Shown here: positions 25,514 to 34,662 of the stretch, one piece after another
Numbering within the stretch: the stretch's first letter is position 1
Layout: every line of letters begins with the position of its first letter
Assembly (NCBI GenBank): GCA_031256715.1
Contig: JAIRQA010000017.1
Location: 1 to 45,908, forward strand
DNA length: 45,908 nt
Source: Coriobacteriales bacterium
Lineage (GTDB): Bacteria; Actinomycetota; Coriobacteriia; Coriobacteriales; UBA8131
Direction of reading: 5' to 3'
Position numbers and translations under genes: made by a program
The notes under the pieces: generated by a model
Seen by the model: only the letters and a program-made list of their open reading frames with translations
The model's database searches: none
What the model was told of the DNA's origin: nothing

Positions 25514-26602
25514 TTAGCGTTCCGTACAACTAATACAGGGGTCTATGGTTAGCACGTTAAGTGGCACGTCCTGAAGGTCACAGCCTTGTAGTGTTGTTGT
25601 CATGCCGCCAATATTTTGTGACGTTGGTGTGCGTATACGAAAACGATCCAGGAATTTGGTACCATTGCCTTTGGCGTAATAAAAACATTCACCGCGCGGT
25701 TGTTCCAGTCTAGATACTGCAAATGAACCAGCGGCAGGACTACCTTTTGGTGCAACGTTCACAGGAGTATCAGGGATTTTCTCTACCAATTCCTTAACGA
25801 TATCCATAGATTGCAAAACTTCCAGTGCCCTAACCTCAGAGCGACCATACCCGTCGCCAGCCTCACTAACAACAGGCTCAAAGGCAGCTAGCGCACCATA
25901 TGCCCCATAGCCATAGTTGCGAATATCTTCTGTAATGCCAGATGCGCGCGCAAAAGGTCCAACAACACATAACTCTGTTGCCTGTTGTTTAGATAGATAG
26001 CCAACATCGCAAAGTCGCGACTTTACAGAGCGATCGCCCAAAAAGACCTTTAGTAACTCATTATACTCAGACTTCATACCATCCAACACCAAAATAATGC
26101 CGCGAAGATCCTCGTCACTAATATCTTGATAAACGCCGCCAACGCAACAAGCAGACAAAATGACGCGACCGCCAGTGGTCTTCTCAAAAATATCTAAAAT
26201 GCGCTCGCGCAAACGCCAACACTGCATAAAGAGATTTTCGAAGCCAAAGGCATCGGCCAAAAGTCCCAGCCAAAGCAGATGCGAGTGAACACGCGAAAGC
26301 TCGTGCCAAATAACACGTAGGAATTCAGCGCGGCGCGGCACCTCGATGCCCATTAAGGCTTCTACTGTTTGCGAGTAGCCAAGCGAATGCCCAAAGCTAC
26401 AGATGCCACAGATGCGCTCGGTTATGCTCACGTACACCTGAAAGTCGCGTTTCTCTACCAGCTTCTCTAAACCACGATGCACGAAACCAATCTGCGGAAT
26501 AGCCTCAACGACTTTCTCGTCCTCGACAACAAGATCAAGATGCACTGGCTCAGGCAACACAGGATGCTGCGGTCCAAAGGGGATAACAGTTCTTTTACCC
26601 AT
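25514..26602 (-). CDS. echE: Ech [NiFe]-hydrogenase large subunit EchE
   Basis: A 362 aa catalytic subunit of a group 4 membrane hydrogenase. Both nickel-ligand motifs are intact: RICGICSFGHS near residue 63 and the C-terminal DPCISCTER. That excludes a NuoD-type protein, which lacks the Cys ligands. The protein stops directly after CTER, with no C-terminal extension. Extension-free large subunits are known for Ech and CooH types and avoid the usual maturation protease. The start ATG overlaps the echD stop (TAATG) and has GGGGAGG upstream. Confidence 0.95.
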   Translation of the reverse strand: MGKRTVIPFGPQHPVLPEPVHLDLVVEDEKVVEAIPQIGFVHRGLEKLVEKRDFQVYVSITERICGICSFGHSLGYSQTVEALMGIEVPRRAEFLRVIWHELSRVHSHLLWLGLLADAFGFENLFMQCWRLRERILDIFEKTTGGRVILSACCVGGVYQDISDEDLRGIILVLDGMKSEYNELLKVFLGDRSVKSRLCDVGYLSKQQATELCVVGPFARASGITEDIRNYGYGAYGALAAFEPVVSEAGDGYGRSEVRALEVLQSMDIVKELVEKIPDTPVNVAPKGSPAAGSFAVSRLEQPRGECFYYAKGNGTKFLDRFRIRTPTSQNIGGMTTTLQGCDLQDVPLNVLTIDPCISCTER

Positions 26603-27453
26603 TATTCAACCTCCCCTGCCTCAAGTTCCTCAGGAGTGGCAACATCGCCTGACCCTAAGTCACAAATTGCAAATTCTGTTTTAACTGGCTCTACAAACTG
26701 CTGCAATGTCTTCGTAGTCGTTGAAAAGGACACACTGCCAACCGCTAAGACTGCTGGCGCTTTAAGCGCTTCTGAATCTTTACTTGTTACATCTGATTTA
26801 AATTCTTTTGGTGTTAACTCTGAACTTAACGAAGCATCAGCAGAATTTACAGCTAGCATATTGTCATACTCGCTTACTAGCTTAGTAACATCGTTGCTTG
26901 CCGGGTTCATAGGCGAAGGCACGCTGACGTCATAAAAATGACCTCCAAAATCTATGGCCATGCCCTTAATTGGCACACCAAAAAGATCATGTGTCTCGTT
27001 CTCGAAAACAAAAGCATTAAAATAAAGGTCGCTGACAGCAGGAACTTCTTCGCCATTGTTAACCACCAAACGCAAATTCTCTAGCTTATCGCGATTGCCA
27101 AACGAATAGAGTAGTTCGACGCCACCATCTACAGTAGAACCACAAAGATTCACAAATCGCCAGCCACGTTGATGATAAGCCTCTGCGCGACCACGTAATT
27201 GTGTAAGCTTAATATCAGTAAAAGATTGTGGAGCTATATTTTTTGGTTCAGCTATCTCTTGAGGCTCGCTTGCAGTTTGCAAATCGCTTGTTGCCTGCAC
27301 ATCACTTGCAACTTGCACATTGCTTGTTGCCTGCACATCACTTGCAACTTGCACATCGCTTGTTGCCTGCACATCACTTGCAACTTGCACGTCACTTACA
27401 GTCTCGTCTAATGAGTGAGCCACATTGCCTGTTAAACTTAAAGTATCAGTCAT
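26602..27453 (-). CDS. echD: Ech hydrogenase subunit EchD (NuoC-like), with added N- and C-terminal extensions
   Basis: 283 aa, longer than the usual EchD (about 120-150 aa). The 30-kDa NuoC-like core occupies about 75-195: RGRAEAYHQRGWRFVNLCG, and ETHDLFGVPIKGM with the conserved HD-FG. The N-terminus has a 12-residue repeat (DVQVASDVQATS) encoded by a 36 bp array. The C-terminus adds about 90 residues rich in Ser/Glu with no known domain. ATG 27453 has AGGAG and overlaps the echC stop by 8 bp. The core couples the ferredoxin-type subunits to the large subunit; the extensions are unexplained. Confidence 0.85.
   Translation of the reverse strand: MTDTLSLTGNVAHSLDETVSDVQVASDVQATSDVQVASDVQATSNVQVASDVQATSDLQTASEPQEIAEPKNIAPQSFTDIKLTQLRGRAEAYHQRGWRFVNLCGSTVDGGVELLYSFGNRDKLENLRLVVNNGEEVPAVSDLYFNAFVFENETHDLFGVPIKGMAIDFGGHFYDVSVPSPMNPASNDVTKLVSEYDNMLAVNSADASLSSELTPKEFKSDVTSKDSEALKAPAVLAVGSVSFSTTTKTLQQFVEPVKTEFAICDLGSGDVATPEELEAGEVE
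27286..27393. repeat. 36 bp in-frame tandem repeat in the echD 5' end
   Basis: Three copies begin at 27286, 27322 and 27358. Each encodes 12 residues of the DVQ-rich N-terminal extension. The copies differ by only a few bases, so the expansion looks recent. Confidence 0.9.
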
Positions 27454-28039
27454 TGTTTGCTCCTTCCTGCCGATCAGTTACACTAGCCAAAGCTTTAGAC
27501 GCTTCACGTGCTTTTGTAAAAGCGGCGTCGCGCACACTTACGCCATCTACAATCTTATTTGCAGAGCTAAGTCCACTGGCTAAAACAGGCTTCTCTGCCA
27601 GCTTGCCACCAGTTGCCGCAAAAGCAGCGCGTTTCTCTTCTAATACACCAAGGCCGGCAACAACAGCATCTATAATAGCTTGAGGACGCACCGCACAACC
27701 TGGCGCATAGATATCTACCGGAATTGCGACATCAACGCCACCAAGATTGTTGTAGCAGTCTCTGAACACTCCGCCAGAACAAGCACAGATGCCGCAAGCT
27801 ATAACAACCTTAGGTTCTAGCATTTGCGAGTAAATCTGTTGCAGAACGCCAATGTTGCGTTCATTAACCGACCCCGTCACCAAAAAAATATCAGCATGCT
27901 TAGGGTTGCCGGTATTAATTATGCCAAAGCGCTCAACATCGTAAAGCGGTGTTAGACAAGCCAAAACTTCAATGTCGCAGCCATTACAGCTAGAGGCATC
28001 GTAGTGTATAAGCCAGGGTGATTTTATCGTCGATGACAT
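27446..28039 (-). CDS. echC: Ech hydrogenase small subunit EchC (NuoB-like)
   Basis: 197 aa. Binds the proximal [4Fe-4S] cluster that feeds the NiFe site. Cys ligands are visible in SSCNGCDIEVLAC near residue 17, ACGICACSGGVFRDC near 88 and YAPGCAVRPQAI near 120. A C-terminal tail of about 60 residues beyond the core is longer than typical. ATG 28039 has TTAGGAGG at good spacing. Sits between echB and echD, in canonical order. Confidence 0.93.
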   Translation of the reverse strand: MSSTIKSPWLIHYDASSCNGCDIEVLACLTPLYDVERFGIINTGNPKHADIFLVTGSVNERNIGVLQQIYSQMLEPKVVIACGICACSGGVFRDCYNNLGGVDVAIPVDIYAPGCAVRPQAIIDAVVAGLGVLEEKRAAFAATGGKLAEKPVLASGLSSANKIVDGVSVRDAAFTKAREASKALASVTDRQEGANND

Positions 28040-28048
28040 TTGTGCCTC

Positions 28049-28930
28049 CTAACCCAGATATCCAAGTACAATTAAATATATTATATTTAGCAAGCAGCAA
28101 ATAATGGTCACCGTCCAAGACCAAAAAAGCATTGCCTGCCACTTTACGCGCGCAAAAGTATTGTCTATGAAGACCTCTAGAAAATAAATTAATAACACAG
28201 CAATAATAACAACAGGTATCGCTAACATGGTATTCCAAATAAAGAATAGCGCCACCCAGCCCATAAAAAGGATGCTTTCGTACCAATGGGTTATCTCTAC
28301 CAAAGCTAAAGTGCGTCCACTCATTTCGGTGGTGATACCTTTAACTAGTTCTTGATGCGCATGATGAGAATAACTTAAGTCAAAAGGCGATTTGCGCAGC
28401 TTTATAGTAAGAATGAAAAGAAAAGCGGCAAAGACCAAAGGTAGCGTTGCTACCAAGGGCAGATCGCGGTTAAAAACTTCGCTAACATTAAAAGTGTTGG
28501 TTGCCATGAAAAATGTGACACAAAGCAAAATGGTCATAGGTTCATAGCTAGCTATCTGAATAATCTCGCGCTGAGCGCCGGCATCGGCATAAGGCGATCG
28601 GGCAGAATATGCAGCGATAATGAAGAACAGCGACGACAGTGTTAGCACAAAAAGTACCAAAAGAAAGTTGCCACCGGCAAAGAAAAAGACACCGGATAAA
28701 ATCGCAAACGCCAATGACAAGACAATATAAAATTCCTGATAACCATTAACCGAACGATTCTCTTTAGCAAGCAGCTTGCGCACATCATAATATGGCTGCA
28801 AAAGCACAGGTCCAACACGTCCTTGTAAGCGTGCGCTAACAATGCGATCGACACCAGCTAACAAACACCCCAATACCGGAGCAAATATAACAAAGCCAAC
28901 TAAGGCAACGGCAAAAGAAATAATGGTCAT
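28049..28930 (-). CDS. echB: Ech hydrogenase membrane subunit EchB (NuoH-like)
   Basis: 293 aa, about eight TM helices. The NuoH/HycD family anchors the hydrophilic arm and forms part of the ion path. Conserved elements include ARLQGRVGPVLLQPYYDVRKL near residue 33, SPYADAGAQREIIQ near 115 and KLRKSPFDLSYSHHAHQELV near 180. The ORF track opens 39 codons earlier, but ATG 28930 has TTTGGAGG at 6 nt and forms an ATGA overlap with the echA stop. The longer version is an overlap artefact. Confidence 0.94.
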   Translation of the reverse strand: MTIISFAVALVGFVIFAPVLGCLLAGVDRIVSARLQGRVGPVLLQPYYDVRKLLAKENRSVNGYQEFYIVLSLAFAILSGVFFFAGGNFLLVLFVLTLSSLFFIIAAYSARSPYADAGAQREIIQIASYEPMTILLCVTFFMATNTFNVSEVFNRDLPLVATLPLVFAAFLFILTIKLRKSPFDLSYSHHAHQELVKGITTEMSGRTLALVEITHWYESILFMGWVALFFIWNTMLAIPVVIIAVLLIYFLEVFIDNTFARVKWQAMLFWSWTVTIICCLLNIIYLIVLGYLG

Positions 28931-31005
28931 AGCACACCTCCAAATCCAACATAAATCGCAATTGCACCTAGAACCATTACCGCAATTACTAAGACATTCG
29001 CAAACGATGTCATGACCTTCTCGCCAAAAAGAGACTCCATATACCAATTGCGTTGCGTGCTAACACTGGTAGTACTTAAAGCGTTTATAAAGCTTCGCTT
29101 AGAAGAGTCTATGCCTACGCCACCAAGATAAATGCTTGACGTTGGCTCTTTTGGACGACGCAAGAATTTAATAGCAAATACAATAATCAAAGCAAGGGCG
29201 ATAGTTGCCATTATCAAAAGGTCGTTAAAGCCTATGGCTGCACGTAAATTACTATTTTCGCCAACAATAGCTCCAGGCAACGAATATGTACTTATAGTAA
29301 TCTCTGCCCAGCTTGAAACGTCACCTGAAAACCCGCTGGCAACAGCGCTAAGATAAGGCACAACTACTCCCTCAGATACCCAAGGTAAGCCAATTGCCAA
29401 CCCAACAGCTAGCAAAGACATCAGCCCCAGCGCAAACCATTCGCTTTTATGAATATGGTGTTCGGTATTGCTGCCGCCCTGAGCCACCGCCAACACCTTG
29501 CCCAGCCACTTTGCCCAAAACACGAAAGTCAGCGCCGAGCCAAAAGCCAATAAAAATAGCAATGGGATATTGCCCGTATCTACCATGGTAACAATAGTTG
29601 CCCATTTAGAAATCAACATGCCAAAGGGAGCGATGAACATGCAAAACATTCCCAATGCCATTAACAAAGCTAAGCGTGGCAAGCGCGTAAATATGGCATC
29701 CATGTCTTCGATATCACGACTGGCAATATGATGTTCGGCAGTTCCAACACAACAAAAGAGCAAGGACTTTGCAGCCGCATGAAAGATTAAAAGAAAAATG
29801 GCTGCCCAGACTGCCTCAGGTGTACCAACACCGGCGCAAGCCACAATTAGCCCTAAGTTAGCCACAGTAGAATAGGCCAACACACGCTTGGCATTGCTTT
29901 GCGAAATTGCCAACGCAGAACAGAAAAAGAACGTTAGGCCACCAACAAGGATTACCACAAGACCATTAAGGTTAAAGGCAAAAACCGGAGCGAGCTTAAT
30001 AAGAATAAAGACTCCCGCCTTTACCTTTGTCGAGCTATGTAACAATGCACTAGTTGGTGTAGGCGCAACCATAGCTCCCAAAAGCCAAGACTGAAAAGGC
30101 ATCTGCGCTGCCTTGGTAAAGCCAGCCAGGCTTAAAAGCAAAACCGGCAGCCCCACAAGCCCTATGCCGCCATTTAATGAACCAAAGGCGATAAGGCGAT
30201 CTAGTTCTAATATCTTAATATCATGCGAGCTTAATAGCATAAGCGCCATCACGAAGCCAAGGCCACCAATAAGGTTCATGACTATTTGTCTAAAGGAGTT
30301 ATCTATTGCCTCGCGCGTTCGTGTGTAGCCAATTAACGCAAACGAGCAAACAGTAGTAACTTCCCAGCCACAGAGCAACCAAGTTAAGTTGTTAGAGAAA
30401 ACTATCATATACATGGCAGACAAAAAGACAAACATGAGCGCAAAGAAAATATGGCGTCTGTCTTTTGCATGATGCTCTAAAGCTTGGTAGCCTGAATCTA
30501 GCCTGGCATGGTGATGAGTTGCAGCATGCTGCTCTAGATGATGCTGAAAGTCTCGCATATAGCCCACTGCATAAATGCAAATCCCTGAGCCTATGATACC
30601 TATGACTAAAGCCATAATCACCGAGAGTTGATCGATATAAAGGTCGTTTTTAACCTCAACATCATGTGCTGCGCCAAATTCTAAAATAAGCACAAACACA
30701 AGCTGCAAGGCAGCAAGAAAGACAGCTAGCGGCTTTGAGTTACGAGCGCCTTTAACAAGTACATAAAGACAGCAAATACAACTTACAGCCACAGTGGCAT
30801 AACTAATTATCTCGCTATAAGGAGCAGGGATCTTTACGTATATTCCTGGCGAGAATAGATACAAGACTGCCAAAGCCAAAGAACCCAACATAGTTAAGGA
30901 ACCAGCACCTATAACAAGCGGGGCACGAACACGATCGTTTCTTACCACTAAAAGCAGCAATGCTGCCAACAGGGGTAGAGTAATTAGAAATCCAACAATA
31001 ACCAC
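28927..31005 (-). CDS. echA: Ech hydrogenase proton-translocating subunit EchA (NuoL/MrpA-like)
   Basis: 692 aa, about 16 TM helices. An antiporter-like subunit thought to move protons or Na+ during H2 formation. Conserved features include the Glu of WLLCGWEVTTVCSFALIGYT near residue 215, a Lys-containing helix (LAGFTKAAQMPFQSWL near 295) and LLHSSTKVKAGVFILIK near 320 with family-type His/Lys. A His-rich loop (EQHAATHHHARLD) near residue 160 is notable. The start is GTG 31005 with AGAGGAGG upstream. It is the first gene of the operon. Confidence 0.94.
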   Translation of the reverse strand: MVIVGFLITLPLLAALLLLVVRNDRVRAPLVIGAGSLTMLGSLALAVLYLFSPGIYVKIPAPYSEIISYATVAVSCICCLYVLVKGARNSKPLAVFLAALQLVFVLILEFGAAHDVEVKNDLYIDQLSVIMALVIGIIGSGICIYAVGYMRDFQHHLEQHAATHHHARLDSGYQALEHHAKDRRHIFFALMFVFLSAMYMIVFSNNLTWLLCGWEVTTVCSFALIGYTRTREAIDNSFRQIVMNLIGGLGFVMALMLLSSHDIKILELDRLIAFGSLNGGIGLVGLPVLLLSLAGFTKAAQMPFQSWLLGAMVAPTPTSALLHSSTKVKAGVFILIKLAPVFAFNLNGLVVILVGGLTFFFCSALAISQSNAKRVLAYSTVANLGLIVACAGVGTPEAVWAAIFLLIFHAAAKSLLFCCVGTAEHHIASRDIEDMDAIFTRLPRLALLMALGMFCMFIAPFGMLISKWATIVTMVDTGNIPLLFLLAFGSALTFVFWAKWLGKVLAVAQGGSNTEHHIHKSEWFALGLMSLLAVGLAIGLPWVSEGVVVPYLSAVASGFSGDVSSWAEITISTYSLPGAIVGENSNLRAAIGFNDLLIMATIALALIIVFAIKFLRRPKEPTSSIYLGGVGIDSSKRSFINALSTTSVSTQRNWYMESLFGEKVMTSFANVLVIAVMVLGAIAIYVGFGGVL

Positions 31006-31040
31006 TACGCAACCTCCTCTGTCTGTCTCATTTACAGGGC

Positions 31041-31074
31041 ACGCATCATAATAAATGCGTAATTAGGCCGGCAA
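31041..31074 (-). promoter_or_regulatory. Candidate ech promoter with flanking dyad
   Basis: On the minus strand, TTGCCG (31074-31069) and TATGAT (31050-31045) are 18 bp apart. The -10 region lies inside the inverted repeat ACGCAT-N8-ATGCGT (31041-31060), which could be an operator. It is about 40 bp before the echA start. Motif-based only. Confidence 0.35.
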
Positions 31075-31633
31075 TACAAAAATGCAAGCATATTGCTTTG
31101 TTTTTATGCCTACTAAGCATTTGGCTTTGATTTTAAGCCTACTAAGCAAAAACTTGATTTAGAGCTTCTCTGAAAGATATGACGATAGCAAATTGTACAA
31201 AGACTCACTTACGCAAATCTTAAGTTAGGGAAGCACATTCAGAGTGTAACATATTAGCTATTGTCAACTAAAACTGTTAGCCTTGTTTTTTTGCGATGTT
31301 TCCATAGCGTGCGCCGTTTGGCACGCGAGCGGCAAATCAAAGCAAACTGCCTGCCACTGACTGGAAAATATATGCCGTTGACATTGGCGAAAACTTCAGA
31401 ATATCGTTTTAGTCGGCGGCTCGAGCGCATCCTCCCTGCACCAATTCCAGTTGAGATTGGCGAAAACTTCAGAATATCGTTTTAGTTTTACTTCACAGTC
31501 ACCGCTGCCACGTTCTGGCAACTAGCCGCTACTCACTATTCGCTACCCACCAGCAACTAGCCGCTACCCACAAACTACTAACCACTACTCACTAACAACA
31601 AATCACTAACAACTACCCACTAACCACTAGCCA
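31075..31633. repeat. Gene-free gap with several direct repeats
   Basis: This gap contains no good ORF. A near-duplicate of TGCTTTGTTTTTATGCCTAC and TGGCTTTGATTTTAAGCCTAC lies at about 31097-31146. A 31 bp exact repeat (starting ATTGGCGAAAACTTCAGAAT) occurs at 31383-31413 and 31456-31486. From about 31520 to the uvrA stop there is a low-complexity run of ACTAACNACTACCCAC-like units. Confidence 0.7.
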
Positions 31634-34465
31634 CTACCCAAGTACCCGCTTTAAGAAGCTGCCGGTATAGCTCTCTGCACATTTAGCAATCTGCTCTGGT
31701 GTGCCAGTGGCAATCACCCTGCCGCCGGCATCGCCTCCTTCTGGGCCTAGGTCTATAATGCGGTCGGCGCATTTAATCACATCTAGATTGTGTTCTATCA
31801 CCAGCACAGTATTGCCGCGTTCTACAAGCTCATTTAGCACCTCTAATAGCTGGCGCACATCATCAAAGTGTAAGCCGGTTGTAGGTTCGTCAAGAATATA
31901 AAAAGTCTTGCCAGTCTGTTTACGCTGCAATTCGGACGCAAGTTTTACCCGCTGCGCTTCGCCTCCACTTAAGGTGGTAGCTGGTTGTCCCAACTTAATA
32001 TAGCCTAAACCGACATCGTATAATGTGTTTAATTTGCGGGCTAATTGAGGTATATTCTCAAAAAATAGTCGCGCCTCGGCAACACTCATATTAAGGATAT
32101 CACTGACATTTTTACCACGATATGTCACCTGCAGTGTCTCGCGGTTATAGCGAGTGCCGCCGCATACCTCGCAAGGTACATAGACATCAGGAAGAAAGTG
32201 CATCTCTATCTTAATTTGGCCATCACCTTTGCAAGCCTCACAGCGCCCTCCGGAAACATTAAAAGAAAAACGACCAGGACTATAACCGCGTGCCCGCGAT
32301 TCTGGCAATGACGAGAAGATCTGGCGAATGTCATCCCATAGACCTACGTAAGTAGCAGGATTAGAGCGAGGTGTGCGCCCAATGGGAGATTGATCGATAT
32401 CTATAACCTTATCTATATGTTCGATACCTACGAGCTTTTTATGAAAACCAACGCGTTTGTGTGAGTGATGAATGCGATTGGTAAGCGCAGGGGCTAGCGT
32501 ATCAGTAACCAAAGACGATTTGCCTGACCCAGAGACACCTGTAACCACTGTAAGTGTTCCCATCTCAATCTCGACATCAATCTCTTTTAGATTGTTTTCT
32601 ATGGCACCACTTAGCTTTAGTTTGCCGGCTTTTGGTTGCCGACGTTTAGGTGGCACAGCGATGCATTTGCGTCCACTAAGATAATCAGCAGTAAGTGATT
32701 CTTGCGCATTCTGTACATCTAAGGGTGAGCCTTGAGCAATGATATAGCCGCCCTTCTCACCAGCTCCAGGACCAATATCTATAACATGGTCTGCCGCTTT
32801 GATAGTCTCCTCATCGTGTTCGACCACAATCACTGTATTGCCAATGTCGCGCAAGCGCTCTAAGGTAGCAATCAGGCGTTCATTGTCGCGCTGGTGCAAG
32901 CCAATTGAAGGCTCGTCTAAAATGTAAAGTACACCCATCAGGCCAGCACCAATTTGGGTTGCCAAGCGAATGCGCTGTGCCTCGCCGCCACTTAAAGTTG
33001 CTGTTGCGCGTTCTAATGTTAGGTAGTCAAGACCTACGTCCACCAAAAAGCGTAGGCGTTCTAAGATTTCTTTAACCACACGCCCACCTATAACTTGTTC
33101 TCGCTCGCTTAAGCGCGAAGATAGGCTCTGAAAAAACGTTAAACTCTGCTTGGCAGAAAGTTGTGTAATCTGAAAGATATTCTTATCTCCCACAGTTACC
33201 GCTAAAATCTCTGGCTTTAAGCGTGCCCCACCGCAGGCTTTACAAGGTTTTATAGCAAGGTATTCTTCCATCTTGCGCTTGGTAATCTCGCTTTGAGTCT
33301 CGCGATAGCGTTGCATGGTTACCTCTAAAAGACCTTCCCAACGTATATACCAATGCGTGTCACGCCCATCCCTTGTAACATAATCTACTCGTATTCGCGC
33401 ATCTCCTGTGCCTTCCATAAACGCCTGTCTTACTTTGGGACTATACTCTTCCCAAGGCGTCTGTGTGTTTACACCTAGATGTTTTGCCACCGCGACAAAG
33501 ACTTGTGGATAGTAATTTGAACTATTATTAATAACAACATAAGCGCCATCGTCTAATGATTTGGTAGGGTCAGGAATAATTAACGAAGGATCTACCTCAT
33601 CCTTAAAGCCCAAACCTAAGCACTCCGGGCAAGCACCATAAGGGGCATTAAATGAAAAATCTCGTGGCTCAAGTTCATCTAATGAATGACCATGTTCGGG
33701 GCAAGCTAAAGCAAGCGAGAAGGCTAATTCTTCGTCTGGGTCTAGGGCTTGCACTAAAACATTGCCGTCTGCAAGCTTTGTTGCCATCTCTACGGCTTCA
33801 GCAATCCGCGATATGGCATCATCTTTAATTACTAAACGATCCACAACAACGTCTATATTGTGCTTAAACTTTTTGTCTAAAACAATTTTGTCCGCCTCAT
33901 CTGCAAGGCTATGAAGCACACCATCTACGCGAACACGAGCAAAACCCTCCGTGCGCAATTCTGCTAGCAAGCTAGCATACTCGCCTTTTCTTCCACTAAC
34001 CACCGGTGCTAAAATAAGCGCTTTTCGCCCCTGCGCTTGCTCTAATATATGGTCTACAACCTGATCTGTTGTCTGATGCACAATCTCGCGCCCACACTCG
34101 GGGCAGTGTGGAATGCCAATGCGCGCAAAAAGCAGGCGCAGATAATCATAGATTTCGGTTACAGTTCCAACTGTCGATCGTGGGTTTTTTGATGTCGTCT
34201 TCTGATCGATAGAAACAGCCGGAGACAAACCATCTATAGAGTCTAAATCCGGCTTGTCCATCTGCCCTAAAAACTGACGAGCATAAGCGCTCAGGCTTTC
34301 TACATAGCGACGCTGCCCCTCGGCGTAAATGGTATCAAAGGCCAAACTGGACTTACCGGATCCGGAAAGTCCAGTTATCACCACGAGCTTGTCACGAGGT
34401 ATTTCTACTGTAAGATTCTTTAGATTGTGTTCACGCGCTCCCACAATTCGAATGCTGTTATTCAA
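31634..34465 (-). CDS. uvrA: Excinuclease ABC subunit A
   Basis: A 943 aa DNA-damage-recognition ATPase of nucleotide excision repair. Two ABC modules: Walker [15 protein letters not shown] near residue 33 and [14 protein letters not shown] near 640. Two LSGGEAQR signatures are seen near 485 and 825. Zinc motifs include CPECGREI near 122, CPECLGLGF near 285 and [16 protein letters not shown]...[10 protein letters not shown] near 740. Length is standard. The start is TTG 34465, supported by AGGAG 8 nt upstream; no in-frame ATG precedes it. uvrB and uvrC are not in the window. Confidence 0.97.
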   Translation of the reverse strand: MNNSIRIVGAREHNLKNLTVEIPRDKLVVITGLSGSGKSSLAFDTIYAEGQRRYVESLSAYARQFLGQMDKPDLDSIDGLSPAVSIDQKTTSKNPRSTVGTVTEIYDYLRLLFARIGIPHCPECGREIVHQTTDQVVDHILEQAQGRKALILAPVVSGRKGEYASLLAELRTEGFARVRVDGVLHSLADEADKIVLDKKFKHNIDVVVDRLVIKDDAISRIAEAVEMATKLADGNVLVQALDPDEELAFSLALACPEHGHSLDELEPRDFSFNAPYGACPECLGLGFKDEVDPSLIIPDPTKSLDDGAYVVINNSSNYYPQVFVAVAKHLGVNTQTPWEEYSPKVRQAFMEGTGDARIRVDYVTRDGRDTHWYIRWEGLLEVTMQRYRETQSEITKRKMEEYLAIKPCKACGGARLKPEILAVTVGDKNIFQITQLSAKQSLTFFQSLSSRLSEREQVIGGRVVKEILERLRFLVDVGLDYLTLERATATLSGGEAQRIRLATQIGAGLMGVLYILDEPSIGLHQRDNERLIATLERLRDIGNTVIVVEHDEETIKAADHVIDIGPGAGEKGGYIIAQGSPLDVQNAQESLTADYLSGRKCIAVPPKRRQPKAGKLKLSGAIENNLKEIDVEIEMGTLTVVTGVSGSGKSSLVTDTLAPALTNRIHHSHKRVGFHKKLVGIEHIDKVIDIDQSPIGRTPRSNPATYVGLWDDIRQIFSSLPESRARGYSPGRFSFNVSGGRCEACKGDGQIKIEMHFLPDVYVPCEVCGGTRYNRETLQVTYRGKNVSDILNMSVAEARLFFENIPQLARKLNTLYDVGLGYIKLGQPATTLSGGEAQRVKLASELQRKQTGKTFYILDEPTTGLHFDDVRQLLEVLNELVERGNTVLVIEHNLDVIKCADRIIDLGPEGGDAGGRVIATGTPEQIAKCAESYTGSFLKRVLG

Positions 34466-34520
34466 TACAATTGCTCCTGTTTCCTACGACAAAAATCAGA
34501 TTCAATCGTATCACAATTTA

Positions 34521-34631
34521 TGTTAAGAAGTGCCTTGGGGCTAAAACTTTATTCTTGTGTTGAGAAGTGCCTTGGGGCTACAACTTTATTCTTATGTTGA
34601 GAAGTGCCTTGGGGCTACAACTTTATTCCAG
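34521..34631. repeat. 37 bp tandem repeat, three copies
   Basis: Units start at 34521, 34558 and 34595 (TGTTGAGAAGTGCCTTGGGG...). Only one or two bases differ between copies. A decayed fourth unit runs to the P-type ATPase stop at 34663. The array lies between the ATPase and uvrA. Confidence 0.92.
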
Positions 34632-34662
34632 CGCCAAGCTAAAGCTGCAACGCTCCTTCAGA

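Noticed and set aside
25514-26602. NuoD of respiratory complex I
   Set aside because: Both [NiFe] CxxC motifs are intact and the gene order is echA-F, so this is a hydrogenase.
28931-29047. Longer EchB N-terminus
   Set aside because: It overlaps echA coding sequence in another frame; ATG 28930 has a strong SD and an ATGA overlap.
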